Below are positions 35,351-47,280 of a stretch of 64,000 bases of DNA, one piece after another. The DNA comes from Gnetum montanum (taxonomy: Eukaryota; Streptophyta; Gnetopsida; Gnetales; Gnetaceae): the NCBI GenBank assembly GCA_015680685.1, contig MNCI01007655.1, forward strand, positions 469,724-533,723, in the 5' to 3' direction. Every line of letters starts with the position of its first letter. The stretch's first letter is position 1. The position numbers and the translations under genes are program-made. Under the pieces are notes generated by a model. That model saw nothing but the letters and a program-made list of their open reading frames with translations, did no database searches and had not been told where the DNA came from.

Positions 35351-36965
35351 TCCCTAAGGTAACCCAAGGCAGTTCCAGCAACCTTCAACGTATTATCTAG
35401 GTGGAGCTCCATCACAACCCGTTGAGCAACATCAACAATGGCAATACCCATAGTCATGGGGGATGCCACCACCAAGGCAACAATACCCATACCAGCAACC
35501 TGACTCATATGGCTACTACATGTAGCGTCCAATCTCTCCACGTGACTTTGTTAGTCACATTACACCACAACATCACTACCAAGCCTATGAGTATTATTGA
35601 ACTCCTTCTCCCAGGGAAGATAACCCACAAATATACCATCCTTCAAATCCATCCACAGCTCTCACACCAATAGCTCCATTACCACCTACTCTAGTAATGC
35701 AAGGGGAACTCCCTACTCAAATGCAACAACGCAATGCCACAAGGGCTGTAAATCCTCAACCCACTGTTGGTTCTGACAATCGTATGAAGAAAAGACCTTT
35801 CTTCAGAACCAACAGTCCAACAAAGCCCTTACAACCATAGGCGGTTGAACCTCTACATGCCTCCCCATCAAATAAAGCTTTAGAGCTCCCTTTGAACCAA
35901 ACATTGAGCTCAACACATACGATTATGTTAACACATACCATTATTGACTGGATTAAGGTTGGCCACCTTCCCAGGAAATTCTCTGATCCTAGAAGTCCTT
36001 TAATTTATCTCCAAATCACTAGGAATGAGCCATGCAAAGCTCTTCTAGATTCAAGTTCTGGAGTCAACTTAATATTGCAAGAAATGTACAAAGGCTGGAA
36101 CCTGCCTCCATTAAAGAAGAGCAATATTTGCCTAGAGCTGGTTAACTAGTCCATCACTATTCCCTTGGGACTAGTGGAGGACATCATCACCACTGTGTGT
36201 GGGTGGTCGTACCCAGTTGATTTCCTAGTGATGCAAGTGAATAATGGTAAAGGGGACTTCCCAATAATAATGGAAAGGGCATGGCTAAGTACTATAGATG
36301 CACGCCTAGGAATCTGCGATCTTTCCATGGAAATATCTAAGAAGAACACTTTTGGAAAGATTGAGAAGAAGAAGGTTCCATGCATTGCATACAATGATAC
36401 AGGGTGCAATTGTGTGCAGAGATCATGGGTTGTGCAAAGTTTAGCATTGCCTGCATGCAACCGGTGTGCAAAAAACATTAACATACAAAAGTGTCTATAT
36501 GCAGCAGCCACATGACAAGAAGACACCCAGTGGCTGATAGCTGATCAAGAGAGAAACTCACTAATGTGCATGGAACTAACTGAGGGAATAACTTGCACTT
36601 ACATCGAAAGCATAGATGCCCTAGAGCAAGTCTGCTGCCAACTTCCAATCCTTAACCTTGAAAATATCAATTGGGGGAAGTTGGAAATTCTTGAAAAATT
36701 CAAACAAGAGGCCTTAGAAATGAAACCATTGCCCACCAGTCTGGAATATATGATTCTTGAAAATTGAAAATCGGTAATCATCAACGCAAGACTTGCTTCC
36801 AAACAAAAAGGAAGACTGCTAAAGGTAATAAACAAGTGGTCAAAAGCCTTTGCTTGGTCATATCCTGAATTAACTAGAATAGATCCTAGGATATGCCAAC
36901 ATAGGATTTATATTAACCCCTCCATGAAACCTCAAAAAAAAAAAACTGCAGAGGCGATTGAACCC
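35351..36965 (+). pseudogene. Element G gag-pol linker, protease and connector (decayed)
   Basis: A Gln/Asn/Pro-rich linker (35400-35880) precedes the protease (35890-36520). The active-site triplet reads DSS (ALLDSSSGVNLI, about 36036-36070) instead of DSG: the Asp is kept and the Gly is lost. After it come GLVEDIITT, DFPIIMERAWLSTIDARLG and a long open stretch (36165-36515) ending with the Cys pattern ACNRCAKNINIQKC. The connector 36564-36767 (MCMELTEGITCTY) leads to RT. Of all copies here this protease is the most readable. Confidence 0.88.
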
Positions 36966-37275
36966 AAAATTGAAGTAAGTAGTAAAAGAAGAAATAGAAT
37001 AGCTTCTTAAGGCTGGGTTCATATATCCCATTACTGATAGCGAATGGGTTAGCCATCTAGTAATTATGCCTAAAAAGGGAGGCAAATGGAGGGTGTGCAT
37101 AGATTTTAGGCTGTTGAACATGACAACATTTAAGGATCACTTTCTGTTGCCATTCGTTGACCAAGTCTTAGACACAATAGCCAGGCATCGCTATTACAGT
37201 TTTCTGAATGGCTATAGTGGATACAACCAAATACGGATAACCCTAGAAGACCAAGCCAAGATAACATTCACCAGT
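36966..37275 (+). pseudogene. Element G reverse transcriptase, N-terminal half
   Basis: Fingers and palm segments: EEIEQLLKAG-like start, MPKKGGKWRVCIDFRLLNMT (37066-37125), PFVDQVLDTIARHRYYSF and LNGYSGYNQIRITLEDQAK. It stops at AACATTCACCAGT, where solo LTR H is inserted; the next RT codons resume at 38140. Confidence 0.9.
37271..37275. other. Target-site duplication of solo LTR H (CCAGT)
   Basis: CCAGT at 37271-37275 and at 38135-38139. Removing the LTR and one copy restores the RT reading through the TSPWGTFAY-type segment seen in B. Confidence 0.93.
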
Positions 37276-38134
37276 TAATGGGACGCGATATCACATGGGC
37301 TGAGATATCGTGTATGTGATATTGCATCTACCGCGATATCGCATCTGTCGCGATATCGCGTCTTCCCCTAAGATATCACATGCGCGATATCGCAGTGTGC
37401 CGTCAAATCTATAAATAAGAGGAAACTCTCCCTTGTTTCTCATTCTAGGCCTAAACCATAGCAAAACTCTAGAAGTTTTACCTCTTCAGAGATAGAATAA
37501 TTTCCATGTGCCCCCAGTAGGAGCTCCAAAATGAACAGATCTTTATTTGAGCAAATATTGTACCTAAATACAAGTTTGTGTACGGAAATAAAGACGAACT
37601 TCTTGGATAAACCTTGCAGTGCATGGAATAGATTAAATAGGATTTTAATTAATTTTATTTATTGTTTATCATTTAAATGCTTTATTAGTTCATTAAATCT
37701 CTCTCAACCCTTCTCTCCTAGTTAAGTGCATTCAGTACGACCGCTTTGAGCACTTGCATTACGCTTGGTGATCCTAGCAACGACTAGCATTTGGTAACCA
37801 AGGTTGCATTAGTTTAGGGTTTGAATGGTAAGTGGGAATGGATGCTAATGCTAGGTTAATTAAGGCTTAGTTTGTTAGTTAAAGCTAGTTAATTAGTCTC
37901 TTCACCCTTCACCTCATTACCATAGGAGATAAAATAGAAAAGATATAAAAATCATATACCTCAGACTTAACCATACAACCATGACAAATACAAGTAAGTC
38001 TGGGAAGACAAGGAATGATTAACCTTAAGTGTTCCATAAGGCGTGTAGGCACTTAGTTTGCGGAGTTTGACCGGATCGCACATGTAATGCTCATATTCGT
38101 ATGGTTGAGTGTAGGGGTACCTCGCCACTCATCA
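37276..38134 (+). repeat. Solo LTR H inside RT of element G
   Basis: 859 bp in the same orientation as G, from TAATGGGACG (TG decayed to TA) to CCACTCATCA, with a perfect 5-bp target duplication and no internal region. U3 (37283-37397) has the densest GATATC array of the window, with several CGCGATATCGC forms. TATAAATA is near 37410. One intact and one altered GGTAACC-type motif are in U5. It most likely arose by LTR-LTR recombination of a full element. Confidence 0.93.
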
Positions 38135-38139
38135 CCAGT

Positions 38140-38560
38140 CCTTGGGAAACGTTTGCATATAAACAAATGTCGTTTGGCTTGTGTAATGCTCCTGCCATGT
38201 TTCAACGCCTAGTTCTAAGCATATTCCAATAGCAGATAGGGAACGAAGTGGAATTATTTATGGACAACTTCTCCACCTATGAAACAAGTTTTGATTAAGC
38301 CTTGGATTGATTAGAGCAAGCGCTGAAAAGATGTGTAGAAACCAATCTAAGGCTCAATTGGCAGAAAAGCCATTTAATGATCCAAGAAGGCATAGTACTT
38401 GGGTGTAAGGTTTCACATGCAAGAATAGAGGTAGAACCAGATAAAATTAGGGTTATCTAAGGAATCACTCATCAATCGGAAACTATCAAATACATTCGGT
38501 CATTCCTTGGACACATTGGCTACTATAGGAGATTCATTGAGAACTTCTCCAAGATTTCCA
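38140..38560 (+). pseudogene. Element G reverse transcriptase, C-terminal half
   Basis: RT resumes with LGNVCI-like text and MSFGLCNAPAMFQRL. The catalytic box near 38250 reads FMDNF, with the second Asp changed to Asn by G to A. It continues with ETNLRLNWQKSHLMIQEGIV and SFLGHIGYYRRFI. Stops are at Gln positions, including the one after FQ in the FQQQI segment. Confidence 0.88.
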
Positions 38561-39240
38561 AACCATTGGTAGAGCTAACAAAGAAGGACATACCTTTTGA
38601 GTGGACTAGGGAATGTGAACGAGCATTCCAAACCCTAAAATAAAAGCTAGTAGAAACTCCCATTCTACAAGCTCTTGGCTTGTCCAGACCATTCCACATC
38701 ATGACTGACACATCTAATTATGCCTTAGGAGCTGTACTTACACAATTAGATGATCAAAAATGGCCTTACTACATCCACTGTGCAAGTAGAAGTATTATCG
38801 GTGCATAAATTAACTACACAACTACAGAGAAAGAATTAATGGCTGTAGTGTTTGCACTGGATAAGTTTAGGCACTATGTGTTAGGTTACAAAGTGTTCAT
38901 CCACATGGATCATAGTGCAATCTGGTTCCTCATGAACAAGCCAATGGTTAGCCCTTGTATTATACAATGATTGTTAATTCTACAGGAGTTTGATCTAACG
39001 ATGATTGATCAGAAAGGCATTGGGAATGTAGTTGCAGATCGTTTATCTTGGTTGCACTGGAGTAGTAAAGAGGATGAATATGTAATTTCTAATCATTTTC
39101 CTGATGAAGCCCTCTTTGCCGATGTAGTGAATAACCAACCCACAGAGATGAACTAGTATAGTAGCATTCTCACTTATCTCCTTACTCAACAAACACCATA
39201 GGAGTTGGACTTTAGGAAGAAACAATAGTTTCATCAGAGA
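38561..39240 (+). pseudogene. Element G RNase H (decayed)
   Basis: Contains TKKDIPFEWTRECERAFQTL, FHIMTDTSNYALGAVLTQLD, KELMAVVFALDKFRHYVLGY and HMDHSAIWFLMNKPM, then NVVADRLSWL. The catalytic Asp and Glu residues are mostly kept. A few Gln or Trp codons have become stops. Confidence 0.88.
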
Positions 39241-40380
39241 GCCAAGTACTTCATGGAGATCAATGGACAACTTTACAAAGTGTGTCCTGATGGCTTGGTT
39301 CGATGGTGCGTGCCCGAGGTAGACCAATTGAGAATACTCCAAGACGCTCATGAGGGCCCTTGTGGGGATCACTATGTGGGGAGACAAATGGCTATTAAGA
39401 TCTTGCTTGTAGGATATTACTGGCCAACATTATTTTAGGATGCCCATCAATTTGTCCGATCTTGTGAGTGTTATCAACATGATGGGGGGATGACTTCTAA
39501 AATGGAGGGTCCACAACAATGGATTCAACCATTAGAACCCTTCGACATTTGGGGAATAGACTTTATGGGGCCCATTACACCAATGTCAAATGGAAAAGCT
39601 TACATTGTAGTTGCCATAGATTGTCTAACAAAATGGGTTGAAGTAGCTACTATTAAAGACTGCACATCATCTACAACTGCATAATTTATGCAACAACAAA
39701 TTGTAAATAGGTTTGGTGTGCCACGTGCACTTATTTTGGATAATGGAACACACTTCACAAGTGCAACTTTTTTAAAGTTAATGCAACACTTAGGGGTTGA
39801 ACACAAATTAACTACACCTTATCACCCCCAAGCTAACAGACAAGTTGAGGTCACCAATAGGGAGATCACTAAAATATTGACTAGGAAAATTAGCAAGTAT
39901 AGGCGAGATTGGAGCACTAAACTGAATGATGCTCTTTGGGCATACCGTTCCACCTAGAAACTCCCTATAGGCTACTCTCACTATGAGTTAGTGTACGGAA
40001 AGCTTCTAACACTTCCGATTCAAACCAAGATCTGTACGCTATCAATGACTTGTGACCTCCACCTTGGTCTTGATCTAGCATAAAAACAAAGGCTGGAAAC
40101 TTTAAATGTGCTAGACGAAAATAAATTAGCTACCCTATCATCAAATGAGTTGCATAAGGCATATAACAAGCAACGTCATGACTTGAAGATTCGAAATGTT
40201 AAGTATCACCTAGGAGGTAAGGTTCTCTACTAGAACCCCACACATGTGCCTTTCCTTCAGGGGCCATGACCATATACAAACCTGAGAGCCCTGATAAGAG
40301 ATTATTAGTCAATGTGCAATAGACCAAACCCTTCCATGAATTTAGAATGATCAATGCACATAATACCTTTAAGAAGGGAT
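39241..40380 (+). pseudogene. Element G integrase (decayed)
   Basis: MEINGQLYKVCPDGLV (39253 on), zinc module LQDAHEGPCGDHY and SCECYQHDGGMT. The core has GIDFMGPIT (first Asp, about 39556), LDNGTHFTS (second Asp) and YHPQANRQVEVTNREITKIL with the catalytic Glu kept. Of the integrases here this one has the most complete triad. Stops at 39436, 39682 and 39955, plus a gap before the C-terminal GGKVLY region, prevent function. Confidence 0.9.
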
Positions 40381-42330
40381 GACCATGCTCACTATTTCGA
40401 ATCCCCTCCTTCCAACTCAATCATGGGAAAGAGGGCCACCTCTATTAACCATTTGAGGCCCTCAGTTCTTTTTTAAGTTTTTTTTTACACATTTTTGTTT
40501 TACAAATTTCTTTAATTTTTCTTTTTTTTTTTGTTTTGCAACATTGTTTATACTTTCTCATTTCTTTGTGTGACTATTTATTTTTTTGTTTTTTGTTTGT
40601 CTTTGTTTTGTTAGATTCGTCACCCAATAAGTGCTCTTGATGGTGGTATGAACTGTATTTTATTGATTGCTAATGTTTGGTTTTTACCTTTGAGTTATAA
40701 TGTTGATACTAATGTATGGTTCTTTTGATATAACAGGCAATGAGTCCACATCATCCATGCATCCACAAATTCCTATGGTCTCTCTTGGCTTGGAACTGTA
40801 CAACCCTCTTCTTTAATAATAAAATTATTAACAAATTGGTGATTGGGTATTTCTCAAACTAAAGAAGGACTCAAGGACTGAAAAGGGTGTGACTTCAAAG
40901 GGATTCGATGCATTTGTGCTAGCTATTCTCTTGGGTGCTTGGATGTTTTCTTCTTGAGTTTTCCTTACCATTCCAACATTGCTCCATTATAGGGAAGCTA
41001 AGCCAATAAAAATAAGTCTTTGCATGGTGTGGTTCTCATGCAAGAAAAAAAAAACACAGTGAGAATTCAAAGTACACCCCTTAGACAAAATAATCATCTG
41101 GGCTATAAGCATTGGTTATGGAACTAAACAAACATGTTCCCTCTAACTAAGGCCCTTTCTCACTTCCTACTTCTCCCTTTCTCGTTTCCTTGGAATGGTG
41201 GTGACTCTTTGGTGGAAGCATTCTTGTTACTTCAAGTGGATGAATTGGCCAAGTGTATTAATGCAAAGTCACTGGATGTGGATTGTTTGAGGCTGGATTT
41301 GGCATGAGATCTACTTAGTCACATTAACCATAAATACATGAGGGGCGGTACACCACCTTGTTCTTGAGACTCCATTCCGTTCTCTTCTCCCCATCATTCT
41401 TTCTCCATTTCCCACTTCATTGCCGGTTGTATCAATAGTCTATATTTTGGTTGATGCATTGTTTTCTCTTTGGTAAATTCTTGGGATTAAGCCTTTAACT
41501 CTTGCTCCCAAATGACATTTCCAGAGCCTACAGAATCTTTGAATGTGGGTTTGTCAAGGCATAAAGGGCATGGGCCTGCCTTGGGGAGGACCCACTAGCG
41601 TTCCTTTTTGGTGCATCAGTTAACTTCTTTTCCTTAAACATTTTCATAATCAACATTTTTTTTGTTTCATTCCCATCTTTGACATCCATTTTATCAGCGT
41701 TGCCATTTTTTTTCCTCCATATTTCTTATTCCTTATCTTTTTCCATTCTATTGCTACTAGAGGATCGCTCTTAGTCATGGGGGCCTTGGTCCAATTTTTT
41801 CAGTTTTTCCTAACCCCTACACCTTGGGTAGTCACCAGTGTTATATCTCTAGAATCTGTATTGGCCATATCACAACTCAGCCAATGGACCTTACATCGAG
41901 GCAAGGTATCAACTGTATTGTGATTTACTTATCCTTGCTCATATGTGACTGTGTTGTGTGTGTAGATGGCAATCATACAACAATGGACTGGACCTGGAGG
42001 AAACACTTAGGATGGACTGGTGCTGGAACGATTGTGCAAGGAACAAGATTGATGGTGCAGCTATGGATGGACAATGGAAGGCACAATCTTAGCATCGACA
42101 ACAACATGTCTTCTTCTTTTCTCTCTATCTCTCTTCTCCCTCAGCTACCAAATAAGGTTGGATGTCAATTGTGTATAGTGTTCACTCTTGTAGTCATGAA
42201 CACTAATGTTGTCATGTTTTGTAATGTTGATCCATTCACATGTCGTCCCATTCATCATTAGTTGTCATTCAAGTCAATAATCCCATACCTTCCCAATATT
42301 TTGTAAGGAACTCGAGGATGAGTTTTCATT
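40381..42330 (+). other. Element G 3' untranslated region
   Basis: 1.95 kb, T-rich at 40460-40610, then text alignable to B 7690-9220. The open frame at 41824-42261 is not shared with other copies, so I do not call it a gene. The conserved core near 41125 is degenerate (AACATGTTCCC). Confidence 0.7.
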
Positions 42331-42344
42331 CAATCATGGGGGTA
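42331..42344 (+). promoter_or_regulatory. Polypurine tract of G
   Basis: CAATCATGGGGGTA directly before the 3' LTR, equivalent to the tract of B. Confidence 0.86.
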
Positions 42345-43138
42345 TGATGAACCGCGATATCGCATACGTGATATCACAGCCACCACACGATATCGCGTCT
42401 TGCCTCATCTTCTATAAATAAGAGGTGGCACCCTTGGTTCCAAGGTAGTTAAACTTAGACCCTTAGCTAAAATCTTGCAGTTTTATGATTCTAGAGTTAG
42501 AATTATTTCTGTGTGCCCGCAGTAGGAGTCATAGAGTGAACGGATCTTTATTCGAGCAATTTGTACCTAAGCACAATTTTGTGTACGGTAATAAAGATAA
42601 ACTTTATGATAAACCTTGCAGCATACATACAGATTAAGCTAATTAGCAATTAATGATTGTTTAATGCTTTCCTAGTTAATTAATATTTCTCTCAACCTTC
42701 AACCCCCTTAGTTAAATACATTTAGTACGACCGCTACGAGCATGCGTGTAGCGCTTGGTAACCTAGTAACGATTAGTGTTTGGTAATCCCAGCAGGGTTG
42801 CACTGGTTCAGGATGTGTACGGTAAGTGGGAATGGATATTGGTGTTAGAAACATTTAGAAGCTAGTTAGTGAATAGTTAATGTAAGTTAGCTACTTAGTT
42901 CTCTCTCCCTCTCCTTTATTAGCAGAAGACATAAAAAATAAAAAAGCTATAAAAATCATATACCTCAAGCTTACTTAACCATACAACTATGACAATACAA
43001 GTTTGGGAAGACAATGATTGATTAACCCTGAGTGTTCCATTAAGGCGCATAAACACTTGGTCCTTGGAGTTTGACCGAATCGTGCATGAAATGCTCGTAT
43101 TCGTATGGTTGAGTGTAGGGGTACCTCACCACTCATCA
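42345..43138 (+). repeat. Element G 3' LTR
   Basis: 794 bp, partner of 32454-33261, TGATGAACCGCG to CACTCATCA. U3 keeps GATATCGC motifs better than the 5' copy. TATAAATA is at about 42413-42420. Confidence 0.94.
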
Positions 43139-43143
43139 ATAGT

Positions 43144-43780
43144 AATAAGCTTTTTGAAAATGATCCTCAATTTTTAACAACCAAGCCAAGGCTTAGCACT
43201 TCAAACACTAGAGTTTAGCTTTGAATTATGTATTTGATAATGGTGGTTAATACTAAGTTATAAAGTGTTTATATCATACTTAGTTCTTAAACTTTTTTTT
43301 AAAAAATGAAACTATGTTACTTGGCCATACTTTTCATCTTCTTTTAAAAAGTGATTTAATGCTATAATTCTATTTATTAAAGGTCTTTAAGATGCTTACT
43401 AACATTGATTGAGCTTACCAATTGGATTAACATGTGTGTGCATTACTGAAAATTGAACTCATGACCTCATAACTAGAGGTACTTTAATGAGAAGTTCATA
43501 ACAAACTCAACCATGCTCATGTTCTTTAAAATATTTCATGAATTTTGATTGAATGTTAATGTCAAAACAGATAGGATATAGACTATAGGTTTATTAGTGG
43601 AAAAGGTTAAAATGATATGGTGGCTAATCTAGAACCTTATCCTTTACTAAAACAATAAATTTTCTTTGATTTACAACTCATAAATTTCTTACTGATAGAT
43701 GGGTGTTAATCTATAATTGGTTTATACATGGTTAAAAATAATAATATATGTATAACACTAATTTTATGTATAAGAATTAG
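43144..43780. other. Non-coding flank right of element G
   Basis: AT-rich, no gene or LTR seen. 43449-43480 contains TTGAACTCATGACC, which on the minus strand resembles an RNA polymerase III B box. It may be a very old SINE remnant. Confidence 0.45.
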
Positions 43781-43788
43781 GATAAGTT
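43781..43788. other. Target-site duplication of the SINE (GATAAGTT)
   Basis: GATAAGTT here and at 44004-44011, immediately outside the A-rich tail and the tRNA-like head. Confidence 0.75.
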
Positions 43789-44003
43789 TTTTTTTCTTTC
43801 TTCTTTCTTCTTTTTTTGAAATGAGTAAACTTGAGGGGTTGGTAGTGTAACCCCTACCCACATAAGATGTGACCCACTAGATAAGAGTGCCCCACTACTA
43901 GACGACTCCATTGCTGCCACACCCATAAGTGGAGGCAAGAATTGAACTCACAACATCCCAATTGAGAGATGAGTGTCTTGACCAAAATAGAAAAAAAACT
44001 CAA
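43789..44003 (-). mobile_element. tRNA-derived SINE with 8-bp target duplications
   Basis: On the minus strand a box A-like TGGTCAAGACAC (43984-43973) is followed by a B box GTTCAATTC (43947-43939), which fits the GTTCRANYC consensus. The body then ends in an A-rich tail (AAAGAAGAAAGAAG pattern, 43818-43789). GATAAGTT flanks it on both sides (43781-43788 and 44004-44011), as expected for LINE-type reverse transcription of a short RNA. The head resembles a tRNA; I cannot name the family. Confidence 0.75.
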
Positions 44004-44011
44004 GATAAGTT

Positions 44012-44990
44012 ATAGTTTGTGGGGTGTCAAACTTGAAAATTTTTTATAATATTTACTACCTAGATATATAGCCAAATGAGAATTTTATAACCTAGTGTTG
44101 CCTACTAAAATTGAACTTCCAAATCAAGTGTCTTACTACTAAGCTAACACCTTAATCATAAAGTAAGTTAAATATTCCTAATTCCACATAGGGTACTTTC
44201 ACTTGAAAGTTTAGCTTGATAATTATTGCTCAAGGATTTTTGTTTGGGTTTGTTTTGTTTTGAGGAAGTGGGAGAAAGGGAGAGGGCGAGGATGTGGGTG
44301 TCAGGAACTCAAGGGAATGACTATACCCCAAGACATATAACCAGCATTATACTTTAGAAGAATTATAGAGGAATATAACAATGCCTTAAATGTAGCTTGA
44401 ATCAATTGCCTAAAAGGATGATGAGCTACCCACTACATTAGCAATAGCTAATATTTAAAATTGGTAAACATATGAATTATATATAAAAGAAAACATCCAT
44501 AACCAACATAAAAGGCATTTAACATAGAGGACTATAAGTACACCCTAAGACATATAGCCAACATAATACAATAAAATAATTTAAAAAAGAAAACAATGAT
44601 TAAAAATCAAAAGTGAAAACTAAATGGTATCACACAATGAACTAATTACTTGCAGCCCCTCTCATTGGCATAAGCACTTAACGCCCTACATTCTATGGCA
44701 CATTAACTTGAAATTTCCTGCATCTAAAGACTCTTTGTGCACCACAGAAATACATGATTTAAGCAAAATTCGGTAATGACTGTGGACGGTAACCCAATTA
44801 ATGCGATCTTACAGTGTGCACCTACAGGTGCTAGCACCTCAAAGAGGATTCTCTCAAGCAAACACCAAATTAATATCAATACACCACGAAAAAAATAAAA
44901 TAAAATAAAAGAAAAGATAAAATCATGAAGCTTTAAAGGTCTGCACAACAATTTATGCATGTAAAATGTTATTCTCACAATTTCCTCTTT
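44012..44990. other. Non-coding stretch, nothing recognised
   Basis: AT-rich. A B-box-like GTTCAATTT on the minus strand near 44110-44120 may mark another SINE remnant. ORFs are short and composition is random-looking. Confidence 0.4.
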
Positions 44991-46370
44991 GTTGTTTTCA
45001 GAGTGTGCCTTTCATTCCCCACCACTATCAGCTTATTCATTGCAGCAGTAGTAGAGGGTTGTAGTTGAAGTTAAGATGCTGCTGCTGTCGAAGCTAGGGT
45101 TTTCGTTTATGCTCTGAATTGGTTCGTCTCCCCCTGCCATTGCCCCTGTTGGGTCTCTTTAGCCTGGTATGTGGTTTCTTCTCTTCAGTACAAGCTCCAT
45201 ACCGAAATCTGTTTGTTGTTTTCGAGATATAAGGTTCCTTGGTTTGCATGGATTTTTTTGTTTTGGCACTCTAATAGTTGTTCCAAATCCAAGTTTTGAA
45301 ACGTCAGACGTTGATCAATTTCAATGGTTTATGGTACTTTGTAATGAAAGTAATAGTCGAGCACTTGTTTTTGGTATTTTATGATGGAACCTAAGGATGT
45401 ACAAAAAAGGATTTCAAGTTTAGGCATATCATTTTATGCAGAATTTGTGAAACTGAAACTGAGGTTTTATTACCCAAAGGTTTTATTGCACCAGCATTAT
45501 ATTTATAGGGTCATTACCAAAATGCTCAATGCTCATTTCACTAAGGCGGGTCCTCACAGGTTTGGTAGATGAGCAAAAGCCTAACCTTTTTTTGGATGGT
45601 TGCACTAAGGTTGAACCCAGGTTTTACAATTTGAGAAATACGCACCTTATCATCACTCAGAGTGATAGTCCCTACAAACATTACATTTCATCATCATCAG
45701 ATGTTATCCCAACAAATTGGAGTTGGCTACCCTCCAAATGTTACATTTGTATTATGAAAATTAACAAGAAAAGATCGCATTGCCCTTTTGCTGCAATATT
45801 ATATTTTGTAAATCTTTCATTACAAATTCAATGTAATCACAGAAGCATACCTTGCCGATGACCATAAGCATTCTTGTTTATTAAAAAGAGTAAAGTCTTT
45901 TCAGGTTTTGGTTTGAATATTATGTTTGTTATTGTGTTGCACCCTCCCTGTGAGTTGGACATGTTTGTGTGAACTGTACAGATAGCTTTGAGCCAAAGGA
46001 TGTGGACTGTGAATGTTTTGATTCTAATTACAGGCTTAGATATGCAGTTGTTTTAAATAATTTTTTTTAAAAAAATATTTCCTGGTAGATCACTTGGTTA
46101 AGTGTCAAGTTTCTTGATTCATATTTTTGACTTGGTAGTTATCTTTTATTGTTATTATTTGACAGATGCGGGACCCAATAAAGTTGTAATAAACTTATGA
46201 TCTTGGTCTTACTGTGTGAAATAATAAAATACTTCTGCTTACCTCAGATGTAGCTAATGAGTGTAGAGCAAAACCAAAACGCCCAACAGTCGTTAACTTT
46301 CCCTGAAAGGCAAGTGATCCAGCCATGCATTCCAGTATTGCTGCAGACAATAGGAAGTCTAAATATTGTG
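44991..46370 (+). pseudogene. Possible 5' part of a host gene (leader and small exons)
   Basis: Composition changes here. 45000-45165 is richer in C and CpG and has CTAGGGTTTTCG, a motif common in plant gene leaders. A short upstream ORF starts at 45078 and a good donor follows at 45166 (CTG/GTATGT). Two downstream segments have strong acceptors and read like coding text: 45982-46070 after GTACAG (DSFEPKDVDCECFDSNYRLR), and 46248-46366 after TTACCTCAG (VANECRAKPKRPTVVNFP, one TGA, then KASDPAMHSSIAADNRK). I do not recognise the protein. The right part may have been displaced by element E'. It could equally be chance. Confidence 0.35.
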
Positions 46371-47280
46371 ACTTTTAAGTGTAGGCTATTTTATGTTTGT
46401 GATGGTTATTTTCACAATTTCAATCAACGGTGCAATTATAGTGGGATCATTCTTATTATCTGCAAATTTTTGGGCTAAACAAAAAATTTATAAAATTCAT
46501 TAAATCAAACTGAATCTCAATCTCTTTATCACTTATGCAGAGCATAAGTTTGTAGTTGCAGCCATTCATTTTTGGGATTAATGCGATCATGGTCTTTAAA
46601 CTGATTGGCCATGATCAAAGCTTTCATTGACATTTTCTAGTTTTATTTTACTCATCCTAGCCTTGTCTCAACAAAAAGGAATGATAATGGTAATTAGGCA
46701 AACATAAATGCCATGGGACTATCTTTCAGTGGCCTTCAAGGTTGGGCCATCACAGATGTCATTTACTTTGAGTTTGAACTTTGGAAATGATAAGCATTGT
46801 GACTGGGCATCCAACTGTGGCTTTTCCAGCCACTTTTTCCTATAAGAGCAACATGCTTAGTCTCAATTTCTGGAGTTTTTTCTATGAAAGTATTGTTACC
46901 TGTGAGTAGGTCCTACATGAAACCAATAACCATCCTACCTTTTGATCTTCTCTAGATTCATCATCACATGGATGGAAATAATGATTAGTTTTTTTTTGTT
47001 ATTATCAAATATGAAATGAAAGTGGTTTGTGATTAAGTTGATTATAGTCTGATAGGTAATTCTATTTTACTTGTGGTCTATTTTGTTCATGTTTTTTCCT
47101 TAATATACTTGAGTGTTAGTTTGTAACCTTAATGATTAAGATTGGCACTTTGCCGTTCTAGCTACATTTAATTTTTGGACCCAAAAATTCTATAAATATT
47201 CATGGGCACCTTAGAAGTTAAATGTAGATCATGCCTTTATTCCAAATAACACATAACTGCCTTGGTTAGGATTTTGCACT
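46371..47280. other. Non-coding stretch between the gene-like region and E'
   Basis: No supported gene, LTR or repeat. The left border of element E' cannot be placed exactly; similarity to the 3' region of C begins at about 47280. Confidence 0.4.

Larger units (their letters stand above)
32454..43138 (+). mobile_element. Element G, full-length Ty3/gypsy LTR retrotransposon split by a solo LTR
   Basis: LTRs are at 32454-33261 and 42345-43138, with a perfect 5-bp target duplication. The total is 10,685 bp including the 859-bp solo LTR H and its duplicated 5 bp in RT. All domains (gag to integrase), primer site and polypurine tract are present on the plus strand. Its two LTRs look more alike than those of B, so G seems younger. 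It is nonetheless full of stops, and a short segment flanked by N in gag is misassembled. Confidence 0.95.

Noticed and set aside
41824-42261. A 145-codon plus-strand frame in the 3' region of G.
   Set aside because: No counterpart in B although the DNA aligns there; amino-acid order looks random, so I treat it as chance.
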